Assembly: GCA_025267735.1 (NCBI GenBank)
Contig: CM046296.1
Coordinates: 22,284,464 to 22,348,463, forward strand
Reading direction: 5' to 3'
Source: Mactra quadrangularis
Lineage: Eukaryota; Mollusca; Bivalvia; Venerida; Mactridae
Length of the DNA stretch: 64,000 nucleotides
Every line of letters starts with the position of its first letter. Position 1 is the first letter of the stretch. Shown in pieces: positions 59,738 through 64,000 of this stretch. The position numbers and the translations under genes are program-made. Below the pieces are notes generated by a model. It did no database searches, was not told the DNA's origin, and saw nothing but the letters and a program-made list of their open reading frames with translations.

Positions 59738-59890
59738 AGTTGGGATTAATGCCGTAGCAACACATTGTATAGGTTAGTCCACCTACTCACGGTGGCTAAA
59801 TCTCTTGGTTTAGCTGTCAATCAACTACTAGGAGCATACTCAATCAATGACTGACTACTGGCCTACATGATTTAGAATCAGTAAATGATG
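59738..59890 (-). mobile_element. SINE family 2, 5'-truncated copy
   Basis: GCCGTAGCAACACATTGTAT, GGTTTAGCTGTCAATCAACT and TGATTTAGAATCAGT match 30145-30473. The tRNA-like head is missing. Confidence 0.6.
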
Positions 59891-60599
59891 ATTTTAATAA
59901 CATTCCCTTTATGCACAACTATACATCTTCAGTGAGAGTTTCAGAGAGAACTTTAAGAAAATAGTTCAAGTAGTGAATGAAGAGTTATGTGCACAAGATA
60001 TTATGGACAGATGAACAGACGAACGGAAGACCAGCACCATAACATAATAGGACAGTTTTTTTTAAACGGGCATATCATTCATAAAAAGCTTGTTTTATAT
60101 ATGTCAGTGAAGGTTGAGTATGCCTAATATACTTAAGGTATTAAATCCCCAACAAAAAGCTATGTTAAAAGGCAGCTAAATAATTCTATAGATAGTTTTA
60201 TTTGTTTCTACAAGTATTTCTAAACTTATAACCATGTTAGATATTTCAATAATGTCAACATAGACTTTTTATGGACACAATTTTAAAATATATCCTACTT
60301 TCATATGCAAGGAAGGTAATTACTAATAGTCTTGTTAAAAGTTTTTGTCAAAATTTATTTATTTGCAGACATTTGCCAAATCAAATGGTATAGAAAGATT
60401 TAAACTTATGTCCTACCAATAACAGACTATTTTATTCCTTTAAAACCAATTAATGCATTCAAACAAAGTAGTTAAGATAAAAACCTGTGGCTGTTTTCTA
60501 AAAAACTCATGTGATTCAAATCATTGTCTGAAGCAATTAGAAACATTCATAACACCGTCATTTTCTGGTATGCCTAGTACAAGACTATCTATTCAAAAT
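59891..60599. other. Unannotated intergenic stretch
   Basis: It contains a GACAGATGAACAGACGAACG tract at about 60004 typical of the tails of dispersed repeats. No gene was recognised. Confidence 0.4.
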
Positions 60600-60909
60600 C
60601 TTCTATTTATTTATTTTATTTTATTTATTTATTTATTGGAGTTAACGCTGTGTCAACACAATTTTATGTCATTTTACGGCGTCCAGTGCACCTAACCTAG
60701 CTTTCCTGTACCCTTGTCAATAACCAGTATTCACCTACCTTCCACAAGGCCGGAAACCTCTCCATATTATCCAATCAATGGAGGAAAATCGACATTATTG
60801 TCAAATTTTCATGGAAGGGTATAACCTCCCCAGGTGGGATTCGAACCCACACCCCTCAGGCACGAGCATCCAAATCCCTGCGCGCTACCAACTGCGCTAT
60901 CGACCCGGG
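60600..60909 (-). mobile_element. tRNA-derived SINE, family 1, with long TTTA tail
   Basis: Minus-strand copy with box B GGGTTCGAATCCC and a long TAAATAAATAAATA-type tail. TTCAAAAT flanks both sides (60592-60599 and 60910-60917). The two small open frames here are repeat-encoded. Confidence 0.85.
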
Positions 60910-61011
60910 TTCAAAATATTAAAAAATTATGAAGAATATAATATAATTCTGAACATCATGTTGTAATTGTGTTTTTATCATACTATCATCTTCAACTAAA
61001 ATTACATACCA

Positions 61012-61160
61012 ATGATAATATTATCATTATTATAATCATAATCTTTATCATTACTGTTATCATTATCACCATTATAATAATTATTATCATCATTATTATT
61101 GTCATCATTATTACTGTTATTATAATTATTATCATTTATCATTATTATTATTATTATATA
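61012..61160. repeat. Compound ATT/ATC microsatellite
   Basis: Imperfect ATT, ATC and ACT trinucleotides over about 150 bp explain the isoleucine-rich open frame across it. Confidence 0.9.
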
Positions 61161-61674
61161 CCAAGCTTCTAACACACTTTTTAATGTACATTAACATGTT
61201 TATAAGTACTGTACATTATAACAAAATAATGGTACATGTACAATATTTAAAAAAACTTTTTTAAAAACTCTTTAAAAAATGATATCAATATTGTACTGGT
61301 CACCAATTCACAGATGTTGTTAAAATACTATAGAATTTTCCTAGGAAGTTTTGTGAAAAGGCCAACTGGACTATGCCTTTTCTGGTTCCAAGTTGTACTA
61401 TGAGAGGTAAAAGTATGTCAGGCAAAATATGATAATGGCTGCGCCCAATGAATTAGGTATTTGATGATTATGTTTTCAAATGAACATTTCTTACTACACA
61501 GGTTTAAATCAAAGGATCATTAAATTAAGTATCCCAAATTCTAACGATACTAATACAGGCCCGAATTGTGATCACTCTAAGACATGGTTTTCTGTTAATC
61601 ATTCGCTAAATATATGTGCAATCAGAAAAATCGAAATCATTACCTATATACATGTAGTACCGAACTCCTACTTA

Positions 61675-62618
61675 GGCCATGCCATATCGGAATTATGTTA
61701 AGCGTCCGTGTGCGTGTAGGTTTTAGAGTCCTCAATCAAAATAAACAAGAGCACCGCTGGGTGGAGCATTATATGCCTGAAAGTGTTGTTTTTTTTAGTT
61801 AAGATGAAACATTTGTAAGACATGAGAATATTTCAGATGAATATCATATTATGAATAATTGTGGAAAACAAAGTAGAGAAAAAAGTTTTAAGGTAATAGT
61901 GACCTTGACCTTTGACCTTGTGACCCCAAAATCAATAGGGGTCTTTTACCCGATATGGACAATCATCCTATGAAGTTTGAATATTGTGGGCCAAATGGAA
62001 CTTCAGTTACGCTCCGTAAACTGTTTTCAGTTTTATGGTAATAGTGACCTTGACCTTTGACTTTCAAGTTCGTGACCCCAAAATCAATAGGGGTCTTCTA
62101 CCCGATATGGACAATCATCCTATGAAGCTCGAATATTGTGGGCCAAATGGAACTTAAGTTATGCTCCGTAAACCAAATTGCTAACGTATGGACGGACTGA
62201 TAGACTGAAGGACGCCAGGGAGTAATACATAATATGTCCGAAATTCTTTCGGGCATATAAAAACAAAATTGTTGGTAACATTTTCTTAAATAATTCCTAT
62301 GTTACGGGTTCAATACAATTTAATTCAGGGAAAATTGAGTTCGGCAACGACGTTATTCATCTTTAACAATTTATCATAACCGCGACATTAATACAATATA
62401 CATTTTACGTAAAAAAATCACTAGTCATTTTATATTAAGTTCAGACCATTGTTTCATATTACAATGATGTTATTCCATTGAAAAAAATAAGAATAATGCA
62501 TTGTTTTTGTCATAAAAATATTTGTGTTTTCATTATCTGCTTGTGTGTTTTTGTGAATAGGTACCTAGGTTTGTCAAATTTGAGTTGACGCTCAACAGAA
62601 TTCCGATTTGGCATGGCC
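61675..62618. mobile_element. Harbinger-like element with TTA duplication and nested repeat
   Basis: The ends GGCCATGCCATATCGGAATT and AATTCCGATTTGGCATGGCC are inverted repeats of at least 20 bp with one mismatch. They extend imperfectly into TTAAGCGTC and GACGCTCAA. TTA flanks both ends. The style (GGCC start, TWA duplication) resembles the family at 16519. A separate repeat (61746-62262) is nested inside. Confidence 0.7.
61746..62262. repeat. Nested repeat with 145-bp tandem and nuclear-receptor-like half-sites
   Basis: It starts at ACAAGAGCACCGCTGGGTGG. TATATGCCTGAAAG on the left mirrors CTTTCGGGCATATA on the right. A unit of about 145 bp (GGTAATAGTGACCTTGACCT, CCGATATGGACAATCATCCT) occurs twice. 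At 61900-61926 four TGACCY half-sites follow each other with spacings 0, 1 and 2. Confidence 0.7.
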
Positions 62619-62625
62619 TTAAGTT

Positions 62626-62768
62626 CTATCGTCAGCAAACAATCATGCAAGATTAAGAAAGGTAAACAAAAATTTTGTTACCCAAATAATAACTAAGGGG
62701 GGCAGCCATTATTACAGTTTGCCTGACCCGATAATGATAGTGGTAAGGGGCAGGTAATCCAGACTAGA
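62626..62768. repeat. Right member of the 12-kb-apart inverted repeat
   Basis: CTATCGTCAGCAAACAATCA through GGGGCAGGTAATCCAGACTA is the reverse complement of 50509-50645. It sits between the Harbinger-like element and the MULE-like element with only a few bases on each side. Confidence 0.65.
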
Positions 62769-62779
62769 CTATGCCATCA

Positions 62780-63129
62780 CATTCGGAACATCCTCGACCT
62801 TTTATGAATGAATAATCTTGGAAGGATTTGTGGGGGTCTTCATTGGATTTTGGTGATTTTACTACCTACGCGAGGCAAAGCACGAAACGGTTACGCAAAA
62901 TAGTTCTTATAGTATACACACAGATCTTTGTCTATACATAGTTATTTGTTTTAAATTGAAATAAATCTTGTTTATCGGTATCATTGAACTGTGTAATTTT
63001 AAATTTACGGATTAAAATGGAACTTCAGTCATCGCCTCAACGATTGTGTATTTGTTTACATAGTTTCAAAATGGCGCCTAAGTATGTCCGAGGTTATTCG
63101 TAGCGAATGGCCGAGGATGTTCCGAATGT
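62780..63129. mobile_element. MULE-like MITE with 9-bp target duplication
   Basis: The ends CATTCGGAACATCCTCG and CGAGGATGTTCCGAATG are perfect 17-bp inverted repeats. ATGCCATCA flanks both sides exactly (62771-62779 and 63130-63138). A 9-bp duplication is typical of the Mutator-like superfamily. There is no coding capacity. The small foldback at 19071 shares the end sequence. Confidence 0.75.
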
Positions 63130-63228
63130 ATGCCATCAATTTGATTCTGCATTACAGACATTTCAAACTGAAGGGGAAAAGAATGATTTCATGATTTCAT
63201 CACCAGATTTTGTCTGGAGATATTCTCT

Positions 63229-64000
63229 ACAGTGGCATATTTCTGCCACCATATAACTACATAATTAACATGTTATTTAAGTAGTTAACTAGTTAACTAC
63301 CAAATTAACAAGTTCATCATATGGTAAACTAATTACATCACTAGTTTTTCTATTACATTAATGATCACAACCGAAAATAGATGTAAGTTACTACATACAA
63401 CTGCCATTTTTGTATTATTTCATGAGCTTTATTTTAAGTGATTAAATGGTTACATAACTAGTAAATCACAACTTATCTGTAAATAGAAATTGCCCAATAT
63501 CTAAAATACGCATATTGCACCATTGTCATGCTTACTCATAGCTCTGTGACTTTATTTATTTATTTATTGGAGTTGACGCCGTATCAACACAATTTAGGTC
63601 ATTTCAAGGCGTCTAGCGCACCTAACCTAGTAGCTTTCCTGGACCATTGTCTATAACCAGTACTCACCTACCCTTCCACAAGGCCGGAAACTTCTCCATA
63701 TTATCTAATCAATGGAGGAAAATCGACATTTAATATTGTCAAATTTTCATGGAAGGGTATAACCTCCCCGTGTGGGATTCGAACCCGCAACCCCTCGGGC
63801 ATGAGAATCCGAATCCCGGCGCGCTACCAACTGCGCTATCCACCCAGCTCTGTGACTGTATCAATACAATGTAGCAAAATCAATTTCGTTTAGAGAAAAG
63901 TGATAACAGGTTATCTATCTATGTAACTAGTTAACCACTTAACATTAAGCTTGTGAAATAATAAAAAATGGCTGTTACTTGCATTTATACCGATACAATC
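63229..64000. mobile_element. Second copy of the TA-flanked inverted-repeat element, cut by the window end
   Basis: GTGGCATATTTCTGCCACCA at the left matches the ends of 54374-55671. AGTAGTTAACTAGTTAACTA-type motifs follow. It carries its own SINE at 63552-63845, at a different relative position from the first copy. The right end lies beyond the window. Confidence 0.65.
63552..63845 (-). mobile_element. tRNA-derived SINE, family 1, with 12-bp target duplication
   Basis: AGCTCTGTGACT is duplicated exactly at 63540-63551 and 63846-63857. The minus-strand head has box B GGGTTCGAATCCC and a TAAATAAATAAA tail. Short, intact flanks suggest a recent insertion. Confidence 0.9.

Noticed and set aside
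60969..61172. Isoleucine-rich open frame
   Set aside because: It is a translation of the ATT/ATC microsatellite.
50509..62768. Polinton/Maverick-type giant transposon bounded by the inverted repeats
   Set aside because: No polymerase, integrase, ATPase or capsid frames were seen inside, and no target duplication was found.

Overview
This is an AT-rich, intron-rich animal nuclear genomic window. Its many tRNA-derived SINEs and short inverted-repeat transposons, and the mix of an avidin-like secreted protein and a cadherin-like receptor, suggest a lophotrochozoan, most likely a bivalve mollusc. The organism is inferred, not proven. No prokaryotic operons, rRNA genes, true tRNA genes or CRISPR arrays were seen.

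Three protein-coding genes can be rebuilt exon by exon, all on the + strand, with GT-AG introns and consistent phases. (1) 2869-6808, four exons, about 210 aa: signal peptide, six-cysteine EMI-type domain and C-terminal avidin/streptavidin-like domain. This is an unusual architecture that keeps most biotin-pocket residues. (2) 15572-41264, 22 exons, about 1014 aa: signal peptide, a cysteine-containing ectodomain I cannot name, about seven cadherin-like repeats (mostly two exons each), one transmembrane helix and a short cytoplasmic tail. The tail includes a 15-nt microexon and a last exon coding only a few residues. (3) 46620-48610, two exons, 512 aa: a RhoGAP-domain protein resembling the ARHGAP11/ARHGAP19 group, behind two TATA-like boxes.

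The rest is repeats. From 1 to 15 kb: MITE-like elements (one hAT-like with a perfect 8-bp target duplication), a 38-bp minisatellite (8.7-9.9 kb), a Penelope-like retroelement remnant (about 11 kb) and a SINE. The introns of gene 2 hold hAT-, Harbinger- and Tc1-like MITEs, several SINE families and tandem arrays, including a 74-bp array built from an exon end plus its splice donor. From 43.6 to 46.4 kb, an inverted copy of the RhoGAP upstream region flanks a collapsed hAT transposase. From 49.9 to 64 kb no gene was recognised: a 98-bp tandem, a complex 2.5-kb satellite with mixed-orientation subunits and a roughly 750-bp higher-order duplication, a 1.3-kb TA-flanked inverted-repeat element with nested insertions, a roughly 325-bp satellite, and nested Harbinger-like and MULE-like elements.

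The three genes do not form an obvious pathway. All exon structures, domain calls and repeat families come from reading the sequence by eye, with no alignment or transcript support.
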